A stretch of 45,788 nt of DNA from Streptomyces sp. NP160 (GCF_006335115.1 NZ_VDMJ01000011.1:1-45788), one strand, 5' to 3'. Shown: positions 14,576 to 24,168, numbered from the stretch's first letter. The notes: generated by a model from the sequence alone, not told the origin. Made by a program: numbers and translations.

Positions 14576-15835
14576 ATGCGCGTCGACGTCCTGACCCGTG
14601 AGTACCCGCCGGACATCTACGGCGGGGCCGGGGTGCACGTGGCCGAGCTGGTGCGCGTCCTGCGCCAGCTGCACCCCGACGGGCCGGGCGGTCCCGCGCT
14701 CGACGTGCGCGTCCGGGCCTGGGCCCTGGCCGAGGGCGAGCGCGACGAGGCGGGGACGACGAGCCACCCCGAGCCGGCCGAGCTGGCCGGCGCCAACGCG
14801 GCGCTGCGGGTGCTGGGCGTGGACCTGTCCATGGCGGCCGCCGTCACCGGTGGTGACGGTGCCGCGGGCGGCAGCAGCACCGACCTGGTCCACTCCCACA
14901 CCTGGTACGCCAACCTCGCCGGGCACGTCTCCGGCCTGCTGGCCGGCGTGCCGCACGTCGTCACCGCGCACTCGCTGGAGCCGCTGCGCCCGTGGAAGGC
15001 CGAGCAGCTGGGCGGCGGGTACGCCCTGAGCAGCTGGGCGGAGAAGACCGCCTACGAGGGCGCCGCCGCCGTCATCGCCGTCTCCGCGGGCATGCGCGCC
15101 GACATCCTGCGCTGCTACCCCTCCCTGGACCCCGCGCGCGTGCACGTGGTGCACAACGGCATCGACGCCGACGCGTGGAGCCGCGACGACTCGCCCGAGG
15201 CCCACGACGCCGTGCGCGCCCTCGGCGTGGACCCCGAGAAGCCGAGCGTCGTCTTCGTCGGGCGCACCACGCGCCAGAAGGGGCTGCCGCACCTGCTGCG
15301 CGCCGCCGCCCAGCTGCCGCCCGAGGTGCAGCTGGTGCTGGCCGCCGGTGCGCCGGACACCCCGGAGATCGCCGCCGAGGTCGCCGGCCTCGTCGCAGAC
15401 CTCAAGGCGACCCGCTCCGGCGTCGTCCTCATCGACAGGATGCTGCCGCGCACGGACGTCATCCGGCTGCTCTCGGCCGCCACGGTCTTCGTGTGCCCGT
15501 CGGTGTACGAGCCGCTCGGCATCGTCAACCTCGAGGCGATGGCGTGCGGCGCGGCCGTGGTCGCCAGCGCCACCGGAGGCATCCCCGAGGTCGTCGCCGA
15601 CGGCGAGACCGGGTGGCTGGTGCCCATCGAGCAGGTGCAGGACGGCACCGGCAGGCCCATCGACCCCGCGACGTTCGAGGCGGACCTCGCCGCGGCGCTC
15701 ACCGCTGCCACCTCCGACCCCGCCGAGGCCCGCCGCCGCGGCGAGGCGGGGCGCCGGCGGGCGGTCGCCGAGTTCGGCTGGGACGCCATCGGCGAGCGCA
15801 CGCTCGCCGTCTACCGCGCCGCGCTCGCGGGCTGA
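14576..15835 (+). CDS. glgA: Glycogen synthase, actinobacterial GT4 type
   Basis: A 419-residue glycosyltransferase. REYPPDIYGGAGVHVAELVR at the N-terminus is the signature of the actinobacterial GlgA/GlgM type, which uses ADP-glucose to extend glucan or, in mycobacteria, make maltose-1-phosphate. The GT-B C-terminal domain has VVFVGRTTRQKGLPHLLRA and PSVYEPLGIVNLEAMACGAAVVAS with the EX7E motif. The choice between glycogen synthase and maltose-1-phosphate synthase cannot be made from sequence alone. Confidence 0.93.
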   Translation: MRVDVLTREYPPDIYGGAGVHVAELVRVLRQLHPDGPGGPALDVRVRAWALAEGERDEAGTTSHPEPAELAGANAALRVLGVDLSMAAAVTGGDGAAGGSSTDLVHSHTWYANLAGHVSGLLAGVPHVVTAHSLEPLRPWKAEQLGGGYALSSWAEKTAYEGAAAVIAVSAGMRADILRCYPSLDPARVHVVHNGIDADAWSRDDSPEAHDAVRALGVDPEKPSVVFVGRTTRQKGLPHLLRAAAQLPPEVQLVLAAGAPDTPEIAAEVAGLVADLKATRSGVVLIDRMLPRTDVIRLLSAATVFVCPSVYEPLGIVNLEAMACGAAVVASATGGIPEVVADGETGWLVPIEQVQDGTGRPIDPATFEADLAAALTAATSDPAEARRRGEAGRRRAVAEFGWDAIGERTLAVYRAALAG

Positions 15836-15844
15836 CCCGCGGCC

Positions 15845-15921
15845 GGCCTCCGATGCCGCACTCGCGCACGCGAGTGCGGCGTCGGAGGCCCCTGGAGCAG
15901 CACTGGGGTGCGCGAGTGCGG
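15845..15921. repeat. Compound hairpin, copy 2 of the dispersed element
   Basis: 15845-15866 and 15869-15890 form 22-bp arms with a single mismatch and a 2-nt loop. The following 15891-15921 closely matches the right arm at 7066-7094 (CTGGAGC-GCACT-GGGTGCGCGAGTGCG with two differences). The left core GCACTCGCGCAC-CGAGTGCGGC is shared too. It lies between the convergent glgA and the next gene, so it could also terminate both. Confidence 0.65.
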
Positions 15922-15937
15922 AGGGGTGGGCGGGTGG

Positions 15938-16798
15938 TCAGGGCCGGGGGGCGGTCCCGGACAGCTCGGCCGCGGCGGCGTTGACGGCGACGGCGAGGGC
16001 GCGGCGGGCGACCCCGTCCACCTCGCGCAGCGACCGCGACCGCGCGAGCGCCTCGCTGCTGGACACGGCGGCGCCGTCGTCCTCCGTCGCCAGCTCCACG
16101 ATCGCGCGCACGCGGGCGGCCGACGCCACCACGCGCACGGCGCGGTCGGGGCACCCGGGCGGCAGCTCGCTGGTGGCGAGCGCACCCTCGCGGACGGCGG
16201 TGATCCTGTCGGCCGCGTCGTCGCGCCAGCGGGCCACGTCGAGGCCGGCGAGCACGCGCGTGGCCTCCGCGAGCCCGAGGCGCAGGGACCTGTCGGCGTC
16301 GGCGAGGGTGGTGCCGTCGGGCGCCTTCGGCGACCACGTGGGGAAGACCCGCCAGGTGACCTCGGCGCCGGGCTCCCACGCGGAGCCGAACCAGGCGACC
16401 TCGGGCACCAGGCCGACGCGCCCCACCCCGTCGGTGAGCAGCAGCTCCTCGTCGACGAGCACCGCCTCACCGGCCTCGACGGCCTCGGCGCTGAAGGCCG
16501 CGGGGCCGGGCAGCCCGGCCGGGTCGCCGGGGGCGGGCAGCGCCACGCGGAGGCTGCGCGCGCCGGCGGTCGAGAGCCCCGCGAGCAGCTGGCCCAGGGC
16601 TGCGGCGGGGTCGCCGGGGACGCCGGCGGCGCCGACCGGGTCGACGCCCTGCCACCCCGGCAGCGGCTCCCCGCCGCTGACGCCGTGGGGCTCGTCGGAG
16701 CCGGTGACGGCCCTGGCGGCGGTGCCCGCGTCGGACCTGCCGGACAGGACGGCGGTGCCCCAGGCAGCCAGGCGCGCCGAGCGGGGGAGGTGCAGCAC
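15938..16798 (-). CDS. Conserved actinobacterial protein of unknown function
   Basis: A 286-residue acidic, Ala/Gly-rich protein with no membrane segment, signal peptide or catalytic motif I can name. VLHLPRSARLAAWGTAVLSG at the N-terminus and EVTWRVFPTWSPKAPDG in the middle look like conserved blocks. I recall similar proteins next to ABC ATPases in other actinobacteria, but cannot confirm it. The minus-strand TACGGT at 16805-16810 leaves either GTG 16804 (no gap) or GTG 16798 (6 nt gap). The latter fits the leaderless pattern. Divergent from the ABC ATPase gene. Confidence 0.75.
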   Translation of the reverse strand: MLHLPRSARLAAWGTAVLSGRSDAGTAARAVTGSDEPHGVSGGEPLPGWQGVDPVGAAGVPGDPAAALGQLLAGLSTAGARSLRVALPAPGDPAGLPGPAAFSAEAVEAGEAVLVDEELLLTDGVGRVGLVPEVAWFGSAWEPGAEVTWRVFPTWSPKAPDGTTLADADRSLRLGLAEATRVLAGLDVARWRDDAADRITAVREGALATSELPPGCPDRAVRVVASAARVRAIVELATEDDGAAVSSSEALARSRSLREVDGVARRALAVAVNAAAAELSGTAPRP

Positions 16799-16804
16799 CG
16801 GCAC

Positions 16805-16825
16805 ACCGTAGGCGCCGACTAGGGT
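16805..16825. promoter_or_regulatory. Back-to-back leaderless promoters
   Basis: TACGGT on the minus strand (16805-16810) and TAGGGT on the plus strand (16820-16825) are 9 bp apart and drive the unknown gene and the ABC ATPase gene. The start codons are only 34 bp apart, so the two RNA polymerases should exclude each other. Confidence 0.55.
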
Positions 16826-16832
16826 CGACGAC

Positions 16833-17618
<786 letters not shown>

Positions 17619-17692
17619 CCGCCCGGCCCCTCCGGGTGCTCCTCGGGTGCCTCACGGGTGACGCCCCCTCGCAGTGCGTGACCTCCGCCGCC

Positions 17693-17698
17693 TAGGGT
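17693..17698 (+). promoter_or_regulatory. -10 box of the leaderless NfeD operon
   Basis: TAGGGT, 6 nt before the ATG of the NfeD gene. Confidence 0.55.
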
Positions 17699-17704
17699 CG
17701 GTGC

Positions 17705-18226
17705 ATGGCCGCGCTGTGGTGGGTGATCGGGGCCTTCGTCCTGGCCGGCCTCGAGGTCTTCGCCCTGAACCTCGTCTTCGGCACGCTCGTCGTGGGGGCC
17801 CTGGCCGGTGCCCTGGCGGCCCTGCTCGGCGGTGACTTCACCGTGCAGGCCATCACCGCGAGCGTCGTGTCGCTCATCGGGCTGGCCGTGGTGCGGCCCG
17901 TGCTGGTCAAGCGCTTCAAGGTGGAGGGCCGCTTCACGGCCACCGGGACCGCGGCCAACGTCGGCCGTCCCGCCCGCGTCCTCGCCGAGGTCACCGAGGT
18001 GGGCGGGCGCGTGAAGCTGGCCGGCGAGGAGTGGTCGGCGCGCACCGCCGAACCCGCTGCCCGCTTCCCCGTGGGCGCCACCGTCCACGTGGTCGCCATC
18101 GACGGCGCCACCGCCGTCGTCGCGGCACCCGCGGGCTCCCCGGCGGCGCAGGCCCCGCCCGCAGACCCGCCCGCAGACCCGGCCGCCGGCACCCCGCCGT
18201 CGGCACCGCGCCAACCGGAGGGCTGA
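17705..18226 (+). CDS. NfeD-like membrane protein
   Basis: A 173-residue protein. Two or three hydrophobic helices (about 5-65) are followed by an OB-fold domain (about 80-140; GTAANVGRPARVLAEVTEVGGRVKLAGEEWSAR) and a Pro/Ala-rich tail. NfeD proteins pair with SPFH proteins in membrane microdomains. The SPFH gene starts 3 nt after this stop, so the two are one operon. Confidence 0.88.
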   Translation: MAALWWVIGAFVLAGLEVFALNLVFGTLVVGALAGALAALLGGDFTVQAITASVVSLIGLAVVRPVLVKRFKVEGRFTATGTAANVGRPARVLAEVTEVGGRVKLAGEEWSARTAEPAARFPVGATVHVVAIDGATAVVAAPAGSPAAQAPPADPPADPAAGTPPSAPRQPEG

Positions 18227-18229
18227 CCC

Positions 18230-19402
18230 GTGGACCCCACAGGCTTCCTGCTGACCGTCGTCCTGGTCCTGCTGCTGATCTTCGTGGTGATCACGGTGGT
18301 GCGGGCGGTGAGGATCGTGCCGCAGGCGTCCTCGCTCATCGTCGAGCGCCTCGGCCGCTACTCGCGCACGCTGGAGGCCGGCCTGCACGTGCTGGTGCCC
18401 TTCTTCGACAGGGTCCGCGCCCGCGTGGACCTGCGCGAGCAGGTGGTGACGTTCCCGCCGCAGCCGGTGATCACCAGTGACAACCTCGTGGTGAACATCG
18501 ACACCGTCATCTACTTCCAGCCCACGGACCCGCGCGCGGCGGTCTACGAGATCGCCAACTACATCCAGGGCATCGAGCAGCTCACCGTCACCACCCTGCG
18601 CAACGTCATCGGCTCCCTCGACCTGGAGCAGACCCTCACCAGCCGCGACCAGATCAACGGCCAGCTGCGCGGGGTGCTCGACGAGGCCACCGGCCGCTGG
18701 GGCATCCGCGTCAACCGCGTCGAGCTCAAGGCGATCGACCCGCCGGCGTCCGTGCAGGACTCCATGGAGCAGCAGATGCGCGCCGAGCGGAACCGCCGCG
18801 CGGCCATCCTCACCGCCGAGGGCTCCAAGCAGAGCCAGATCCTCACCGCCGAGGGCGAGAAGCAGTCGGCCGTGCTGCGCGCCGAGGGCGCCGCCCAGGC
18901 CGCGATCCTCAAGGCCCAGGGAGACGCCAGGGCCATCACCCAGGTCTTCGACGCCATCCACCGCGGCGACCCGGACCCGAGCCTGCTGGCCTACATGTAC
19001 CTGCAGACGCTGCCCAAGCTGGCCGAGGGTCAGGGCAACACCACGTGGGTCATCCCCGCCGAGCTCACCGAGGCGCTGCGGGGCATCGGCTCCGCCCTCG
19101 GCGGTCGTGACGGCGCCCCGGACGCCGGCTGGGCCGCGCAGGCCCGCCCCCGCCGCGAGCGCCCGGTGGGCGAGCCCGGCGTCGACGTCTTCGGCGACAC
19201 GCAGCTGGAGGACCCGTCCGTCGCGCTGCGCGCGGCCCGCGAGGAGGCCGAGGGCGCCACGCGCGAGGCCGAGCGCAGCACGCCGGAGACCCGCGGCAGC
19301 GCGGCGCCGCAGGGAGCCCGCCAGGCCCCGCCCGCCCCGCAGCCGCAGCAGCCGCCGTCGGCCCCCGAGCCCCCGACCACCGGCCCCGGGGCGGCGTCGT
19401 GA
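18230..19402 (+). CDS. SPFH/stomatin-like (slipin/QmcA) membrane protein
   Basis: A 390-residue protein with one N-terminal membrane helix (about 4-24), an SPFH domain (IVPQASSLIVERLGRYSRTLEAGLHVLVPF onward) and a coiled-coil region of repeated EG-containing units (AILTAEGSKQSQILTAEGEK). The C-terminus is Pro/Gln-rich and probably disordered. Stomatin-family proteins scaffold membrane domains and proteases. The exact role is unknown. Confidence 0.93.
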   Translation: MDPTGFLLTVVLVLLLIFVVITVVRAVRIVPQASSLIVERLGRYSRTLEAGLHVLVPFFDRVRARVDLREQVVTFPPQPVITSDNLVVNIDTVIYFQPTDPRAAVYEIANYIQGIEQLTVTTLRNVIGSLDLEQTLTSRDQINGQLRGVLDEATGRWGIRVNRVELKAIDPPASVQDSMEQQMRAERNRRAAILTAEGSKQSQILTAEGEKQSAVLRAEGAAQAAILKAQGDARAITQVFDAIHRGDPDPSLLAYMYLQTLPKLAEGQGNTTWVIPAELTEALRGIGSALGGRDGAPDAGWAAQARPRRERPVGEPGVDVFGDTQLEDPSVALRAAREEAEGATREAERSTPETRGSAAPQGARQAPPAPQPQQPPSAPEPPTTGPGAAS

Positions 19403-19599
19403 ACCCGCTCGTCTCGCTCGTGCTGCTCGTGGCCGGCCTCCGCGCCGGTCGGGCCGCCGCCGCGCAGGCCGGCCCCGTGCCGCCCGTCGCGTCGGCCGCG
19501 CTCGCCGCGGGCCTGGTGGGGGCGACCGCGTTCGTGGGCCTCCTGGGCGTCGTCGTGGCCTGCTGGGCGTTCGGGCTGGCGGTGCTGCTCTTCCTCTGA
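19399..19599 (+). CDS. Small two-helix membrane protein
   Basis: A 66-residue protein almost entirely made of two hydrophobic segments (about 3-13 weak, and 30-66 strong). GTGA overlap with the SPFH stop supports it being real and the third gene of the NfeD operon. No known family. Confidence 0.65.
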   Translation: MNPLVSLVLLVAGLRAGRAAAAQAGPVPPVASAALAAGLVGATAFVGLLGVVVACWAFGLAVLLFL

Positions 19600-19605
19600 T
19601 CGGCT

Positions 19606-21210
19606 GTGCCGGTGGCGGATGATCGCGCTCCCGGGACCGTCCGCTGGCTCTTCGCGGACCAGCTCGGACCCCACTTCCTCGACGACCCCCGGCAGCGGGC
19701 CGTGCTCGTGGAGTCCACGCGGGTCTTCGCGCGCCGCACCGTGCACCGCCGCAAGGCGCACCTGGTGCTCTCCGCGATGCGCCACCGGGCCGCCGAGCTG
19801 GGTGACCGGGGCGTGCACGTGCGCGCCGCCACCTACCGCGAGGGCCTCGCGCTGGCCGCGGAGCAGCTGACCGACGACGAGCGCGCCGCCGGCCTGTCGG
19901 TGAGCGACCCCACCTCCTACGCCGCCCGCCGCTTCGTGCGGTCGCTGTCGGGCCGGCACGACGACGACGTCGAGCGCGGCGGGAGCTCGGACCTGCTGCC
20001 GCTGCGGGTGCTCCCCGCGCGAGGCTGGGCGGTCACGCAGGACGAGTTCGCCCACTGGGCCGGGCGGCGCGGCGAGCCCGGGCAGAAGCGCCTGCTCATG
20101 GAGGACTTCTACCGGGAGGTCCGCCGGCACCACCACCTGCTGCTCGAGGGCGACGGCGAGCCGCTGGGCGGGACCTGGAACTACGACCACGAGAACCGCG
20201 AGCCGGCCCCTCGCGACGGCACGCTGCGCGAGGTGGCGGGCGTCCCGGAGCCGTGGTGGCCGAGCGAGGACGACGTCGACGCGCAGGTCCGCGAGGACCT
20301 GGACCGGATGGCGCGCGACGAGGGCGTCCAGTTCGTCGGCGAGGACGGGCCGCGCCGCTTCGCCGTGACGCGCCGGGAGGCGCTGCACGTGCTGCGCGAC
20401 TTCCTCGAGCACCGGCTCGAGGCCTTCGGCACCTACGAGGACGCGATGCTCGCCGACGACCGGTGGATGGCGCACTCCTTCATGTCGGTGCCGCTGAACC
20501 TGGGCCTCGTGCACCCGGTGGAGGTGGTCCAGCGCGCCGAGGCGCGCCACCGCGAGCACGGCACGCGCCTGGCCAGCACGGAGGGCTTCGTGCGGCAGGT
20601 GGTGGGGTGGCGCGAGTACGTGTGGCACCTGTACTGGCACCTCGGGGAGGACTACGGGCAGCGCAACGAGCTCGGGGCCACCGAGCCGGTGCCGGACTGG
20701 TTCAACGACCTCGACGCCGAGGGGGAGGTCCGCGCCGCGTGCCTGTCCGACGTGCTCGGCACGCTGCGCGAGGAGGGCTGGGTCCACCACATCCCTCGCC
20801 TCATGGTGCTGGGCGGGTACGCCCTGGCGCGCGGGTGGAGCCCGCAGGAGATGACCAGCTGGTTCCACACCCGGTTCGTGGACGGGTACGCGTGGGTCAT
20901 GGCGGCCAACGTCGTCGGGATGAGCCAGCACGCCGACGGCGGGATCATGGCCACCAAGCCGTACTGGTCGGGCGGGGCGTACATCGACAAGATGTCCGAC
21001 TACTGCGGGCGCTGCCCGTACGACCCCAAGAAGCGCCTCGGCGAGGACGCCTGCCCCTTCACGGGCGGGTACTGGGCCTTCACCGCGCGGCACGAGTCCC
21101 TGCTCGCGGCGAACCCCCGCACGTCACGGGCGGTCAGCGGCCTGCACCGCCTCAAGGACGCCGACGCCGTGGTGGCGCAGGAGGCAGACCGCGGCTCCAG
21201 CGCTCCCTGA
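19606..21210 (+). CDS. Iron-sulfur bacterial cryptochrome/photolyase (PhrB-like)
   Basis: A 534-residue FeS-BCP family protein. RWLFADQLGPHF opens the alpha/beta domain. Cysteines 379, 467, 470 and 483 have exactly the spacing of the 4Fe-4S ligands of characterised PhrB (350, 438, 441, 454). WNYDHENR and the MSVPLNLGLVHP block are family signatures. Characterised members repair (6-4) photoproducts using FAD and a ribolumazine antenna. Repair activity is inferred. GTG 19606 lies 6 nt after the previous stop, so it may be read from the NfeD operon. Confidence 0.92.
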   Translation: MPVADDRAPGTVRWLFADQLGPHFLDDPRQRAVLVESTRVFARRTVHRRKAHLVLSAMRHRAAELGDRGVHVRAATYREGLALAAEQLTDDERAAGLSVSDPTSYAARRFVRSLSGRHDDDVERGGSSDLLPLRVLPARGWAVTQDEFAHWAGRRGEPGQKRLLMEDFYREVRRHHHLLLEGDGEPLGGTWNYDHENREPAPRDGTLREVAGVPEPWWPSEDDVDAQVREDLDRMARDEGVQFVGEDGPRRFAVTRREALHVLRDFLEHRLEAFGTYEDAMLADDRWMAHSFMSVPLNLGLVHPVEVVQRAEARHREHGTRLASTEGFVRQVVGWREYVWHLYWHLGEDYGQRNELGATEPVPDWFNDLDAEGEVRAACLSDVLGTLREEGWVHHIPRLMVLGGYALARGWSPQEMTSWFHTRFVDGYAWVMAANVVGMSQHADGGIMATKPYWSGGAYIDKMSDYCGRCPYDPKKRLGEDACPFTGGYWAFTARHESLLAANPRTSRAVSGLHRLKDADAVVAQEADRGSSAP

Positions 21211-21219
21211 GCAGCGGCG

Positions 21220-21510
21220 TCAGGAGACGAGGCGCTCGCCGTCGTCGTCCACGGCGGTGCTGGCCGGCTGCTGGCACAGCTGCGTCCACAGCGCGTCCAG
21301 GGACAGCCCCAGGACGCCCGCGACCGCGGCCACGGTGGGGAAGGCGGGCGTGGCGATCCGGCCGGACTCGATCTTGCGGAGCGTCTCGGGGGAGATGCCG
21401 GCGTCGAGGGCGGTGGTGAGGACCGTGCGGTCTCCGCGGGCCTCCCGCAGCAGCGCGCCCAGGCGCTGTCCGCGCTCGAGCTCGTCGGGGGTGAGGGGGA
21501 CCCGGACCAC
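21220..21510 (-). CDS. Small XRE-family transcriptional regulator
   Basis: A 96-residue protein with one Cro/C1-type helix-turn-helix. RLGALLREARGDRTVLTTALDAGISPETLRKIESGRIATPAFPTVAAVAGVLGLSLDAL fits it well, and SPETLRKIESG is the recognition-helix region. It has no extra effector domain. Divergent from map with an AT-rich palindrome between, so autoregulation and control of map are likely. Confidence 0.85.
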   Translation of the reverse strand: MVRVPLTPDELERGQRLGALLREARGDRTVLTTALDAGISPETLRKIESGRIATPAFPTVAAVAGVLGLSLDALWTQLCQQPASTAVDDDGERLVS

Positions 21511-21518
21511 GCCCGAAT

Positions 21519-21537
21519 CTTATACCGGTATTAGTAT
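21519..21537. promoter_or_regulatory. AT-rich palindromic operator between XRE gene and map
   Basis: ATACCGGTAT (21522-21531) is a perfect 10-bp palindrome in one of the few AT-rich islands of the window. It overlaps TATAAG on the minus strand (rc of 21519-21524, 8 nt from the regulator's GTG) and abuts TAGTAT on the plus strand (21532-21537). A repressor bound here would block both promoters. Confidence 0.6.
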
Positions 21538-21554
21538 CCCAGGGTGATGAACCG

Positions 21555-22328
21555 GTGATCGAGGTCATGGACGCCGCCCAGGTGCCGCACGCGCGGGCCG
21601 CTGGCGCGCTGGTGGGGCGGATCCTCGCCGAGCTGCGCAGCCGCACGCGCGCCGGCACCAACCTGCTGGAGCTGGACGCCTGGACGCGTCAGATGCAGGC
21701 CGAGGCCGGCGCGACGAGCTGCTACGTCGACTACGCCCCGTCGTTCGGGCGCGGCCCGTTCGGCCACCACCTGTGCACCTCCGTCAACGACGCCGTGCTG
21801 CACGGGCTCCCGCACGACCGCGCGCTCGCCGACGGCGACCTCCTCTCCCTCGACCTCGCCCTCTCGGTGCAGGGGGTGGTGGCCGACGCCGCCATCAGCT
21901 TCGTGGTGGGGGAGCGGCCCACCCCCGAGGACGCCGCCCTCATCGGCGCCACCCAGCGGGCGCTCGCGGCGGCCGTCGAGGCGGCGAGGCCCGGCGCGCG
22001 GGTCGGCGACGTCTCGCACGCGATCGGCACCGTGCTCACCGAGGCCGGGTACCCGGTGAACCTGGAGTTCGGCGGCCACGGGGTCGGCTCGACCATGCAC
22101 CAGGACCCGCACGTCGCCAACCACGGGAAGCCGGGGCGGGGCTACAAGCTCCGGCCGGGACTCCTGCTGGCGCTGGAGCCGTGGGTCATGGCCGACACCG
22201 CCGAGCTGGTCACCGACGACGACGGCTGGACCCTGCGCAGCGCCACCGGCTGCCGCACCGCGCACAGCGAGCACACCGTGCTCATCACGCCCGGTGGCAC
22301 CGAGGTGCTGACGCTGCCGCCCGCCTGA
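21555..22328 (+). CDS. map: Methionine aminopeptidase, type I
   Basis: A 257-residue enzyme removing N-terminal methionine. The metal-site aspartates lie in GDLLSLDLAL (D100) and VVADAAISF (D111). HGVGSTMHQDPHV supplies the histidine, LLALEPWV a glutamate and TAHSEHTVLIT the last glutamate. The GTG start at 21555 follows a candidate -10 by 17 nt. A four-codon ORF (ATG AAC CGG TGA) overlaps it as GTGA. Confidence 0.95.
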   Translation: MIEVMDAAQVPHARAAGALVGRILAELRSRTRAGTNLLELDAWTRQMQAEAGATSCYVDYAPSFGRGPFGHHLCTSVNDAVLHGLPHDRALADGDLLSLDLALSVQGVVADAAISFVVGERPTPEDAALIGATQRALAAAVEAARPGARVGDVSHAIGTVLTEAGYPVNLEFGGHGVGSTMHQDPHVANHGKPGRGYKLRPGLLLALEPWVMADTAELVTDDDGWTLRSATGCRTAHSEHTVLITPGGTEVLTLPPA

Positions 22329-22331
22329 GCC

Positions 22332-24107
22332 TCAGGCGGGGCGCAGCCGCACGGCGAGCAGGGCGACGTCGTCTTCGGGGTGGGCCGGCAGCAGCCGGCG
22401 CACCACCGCGTCGCACAGCTGCTGCAGCGGCAGGTCCCGGAAGTCCTCGAGCGCGGCGCGCAGCTGCTCCAGCCCGGTGTCCAGCGGGGTCCCGCGGCGC
22501 TCGACGAGCCCGTCGGTGCACAGCAGCACCGTGGCCCCGGGAGCCAGCTCGGCCACCTGGTCGGTGCGCACGGACCCGCCGGTCAGCTGCTCCATGCCCA
22601 GCAGCAGCCCGGAGCGGCCGGGCAGGACCCGGGCCGCACCGCCCGGCTCCACCGCCACCGGCGGCAGGTGGCCGGCGCTGCACCAGCGCAGCAGCGCACC
22701 GCCCAGGGCCACGTGGTCGCCCTGGCGCTCGACGCGCGCCACGAGCGCCGTGGCCGTGGTCTCCACCCCCAGGCGGGCCATCGCCGAGTCGACCGCGGCC
22801 AGCAGCTCCGACGGGGGCGTGTCGCCGGTGACGCCGAGGCCCCGCAGGATGCCCCGCACCTGCCCCATGGCGGCGGCGGCGCGGCTGTCGTGGCCGACCA
22901 CGTCGCCGATGACCAGCACGGCCGGCCCGGCCGGCTGGCCGAACGCGTCGTACCAGTCACCTCCGACGTGCGCGGTGTGAGCCGCCGGCACGTACCGGAC
23001 CGCCACCTCGCAGCCCGGCAGCACCGGCGGCGCCGTGAGCAGGGAGCGCTGCAGCGCCTCACCGAGGCGCTGCTGCTCGTCCCGCAGCCGCGCCGACTCC
23101 ACCGCCAGGCCACCGCGGCGGGCGAGGTCGGTGATGAGCGCGACGTCCTCGGCGTCAGGAGCGGGCCGGCCCTGGTCGGTGTAGCAGGACAGCAGCCCCA
23201 CGAGCCCGTACCGGCCGCGCAGCGGCACGACCACCACCGAGGCGGGGTCGAGCTGCGCCAGGGCCGCGCGCGCCCCGGGGTCCGAGACGGCGGCCGCCAT
23301 GACCTCGGCGGCTCCGCGCGTGAGCACCACGGGTCGGCCCTGCAGGAGCGGGCCGAACACCTCGCGCGCCTGCGTCCGCCGCGCCTCGTCCTCCGGTCCC
23401 GGCGGTGGGCCGCCGGACGCCTGCGAGGTCTCGAGCGCCAGGCGTGCCACCAGGGGGAGGCGGCCGCTGTCGCGGTGCCACCACCCGGCGGTGCGGGCGG
23501 CGCCGCGGGACAGCTGCTCGTCGCCCTCCACCTCGCTGACCAGGCACCAGTCGGCCAGTGCCGGCACCACGAGGTGGGCCAGCCTCTCGCTCGCCTCACG
23601 AACACCGACGGCGCCGCCCAGCTCCGCGCCGGAGCGGGTCAGCAGGCCGTTGCGCTGCGCGCTGCGCTCGGCGGCCTCCCGGTCTAGGTGGCGCGCGGTG
23701 ACGTCGGTGGTGCTCGTGGCCAGGCCGTCGCCGTCGGGCCAGGCGCGCACCTCCAGCCACACGGGCGGGTCGACCGAGGCGTGCACCTCCACCACGGTCT
23801 CGCGCTGCTCGGCGACCGCCGTGCGCCACGCGTCCTCGACACCGGCTCCGCGCACGCCGGGCAGCGCCTCCCACACGACGGACCCGATCATGGCCTCGCG
23901 CGTAGACCCCGCCAGGCGGGCGGAGGCCGCGTTCACCCAGGTGAAGCGCCAGTCGGCGTCGAGCAGGGCGAAGCCGTTCGGCAGCGCTTCGAGCAGCGCC
24001 GTCGCGCGCTCCGGCGACAGCGCGGCCTCGGGAGCGGCGGCGACGCGGGCAGCCTCGTCGACCGCCTCGTCGACGGCCGTGTCGACCGCGTCCCCCACCA
24101 CGGGCAC
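22332..24107 (-). CDS. PAS-GAF-PP2C (SpoIIE-type) serine phosphatase
   Basis: About 591 residues: PAS domain (about 25-145; LLEALPNGFALLDADWRFTWVNAASARLAG), GAF domain (about 175-345) and a C-terminal RsbU/SpoIIE phosphatase (about 370-590). The phosphatase shows GGDWYDAF, VIGDVVGHD and LLLCTDGLVERR with metal-binding aspartates. It probably dephosphorylates an anti-sigma antagonist in a partner-switching stress pathway. No partner gene is nearby. GTG 24107, 24101 or 24098 could all be the start. It converges on map with a 3-nt gap. Confidence 0.9.
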   Translation of the reverse strand: MPVVGDAVDTAVDEAVDEAARVAAAPEAALSPERATALLEALPNGFALLDADWRFTWVNAASARLAGSTREAMIGSVVWEALPGVRGAGVEDAWRTAVAEQRETVVEVHASVDPPVWLEVRAWPDGDGLATSTTDVTARHLDREAAERSAQRNGLLTRSGAELGGAVGVREASERLAHLVVPALADWCLVSEVEGDEQLSRGAARTAGWWHRDSGRLPLVARLALETSQASGGPPPGPEDEARRTQAREVFGPLLQGRPVVLTRGAAEVMAAAVSDPGARAALAQLDPASVVVVPLRGRYGLVGLLSCYTDQGRPAPDAEDVALITDLARRGGLAVESARLRDEQQRLGEALQRSLLTAPPVLPGCEVAVRYVPAAHTAHVGGDWYDAFGQPAGPAVLVIGDVVGHDSRAAAAMGQVRGILRGLGVTGDTPPSELLAAVDSAMARLGVETTATALVARVERQGDHVALGGALLRWCSAGHLPPVAVEPGGAARVLPGRSGLLLGMEQLTGGSVRTDQVAELAPGATVLLCTDGLVERRGTPLDTGLEQLRAALEDFRDLPLQQLCDAVVRRLLPAHPEDDVALLAVRLRPA

Positions 24108-24162
24108 AGTGTGGGCCCGGGCACCGACGGCCCACCACCGCGGGCGGCACGTCCGGTGCCCG

Positions 24163-24168
24163 TAGTGT
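24163..24168 (+). promoter_or_regulatory. -10 box of the leaderless TSUP gene
   Basis: TAGTGT, 8 nt before GTG 24177. Confidence 0.45.

Noticed and set aside
21220-21510. Antitoxin of a toxin-antitoxin pair
   Set aside because: No toxin-like gene is adjacent; both neighbours are housekeeping or repair genes.
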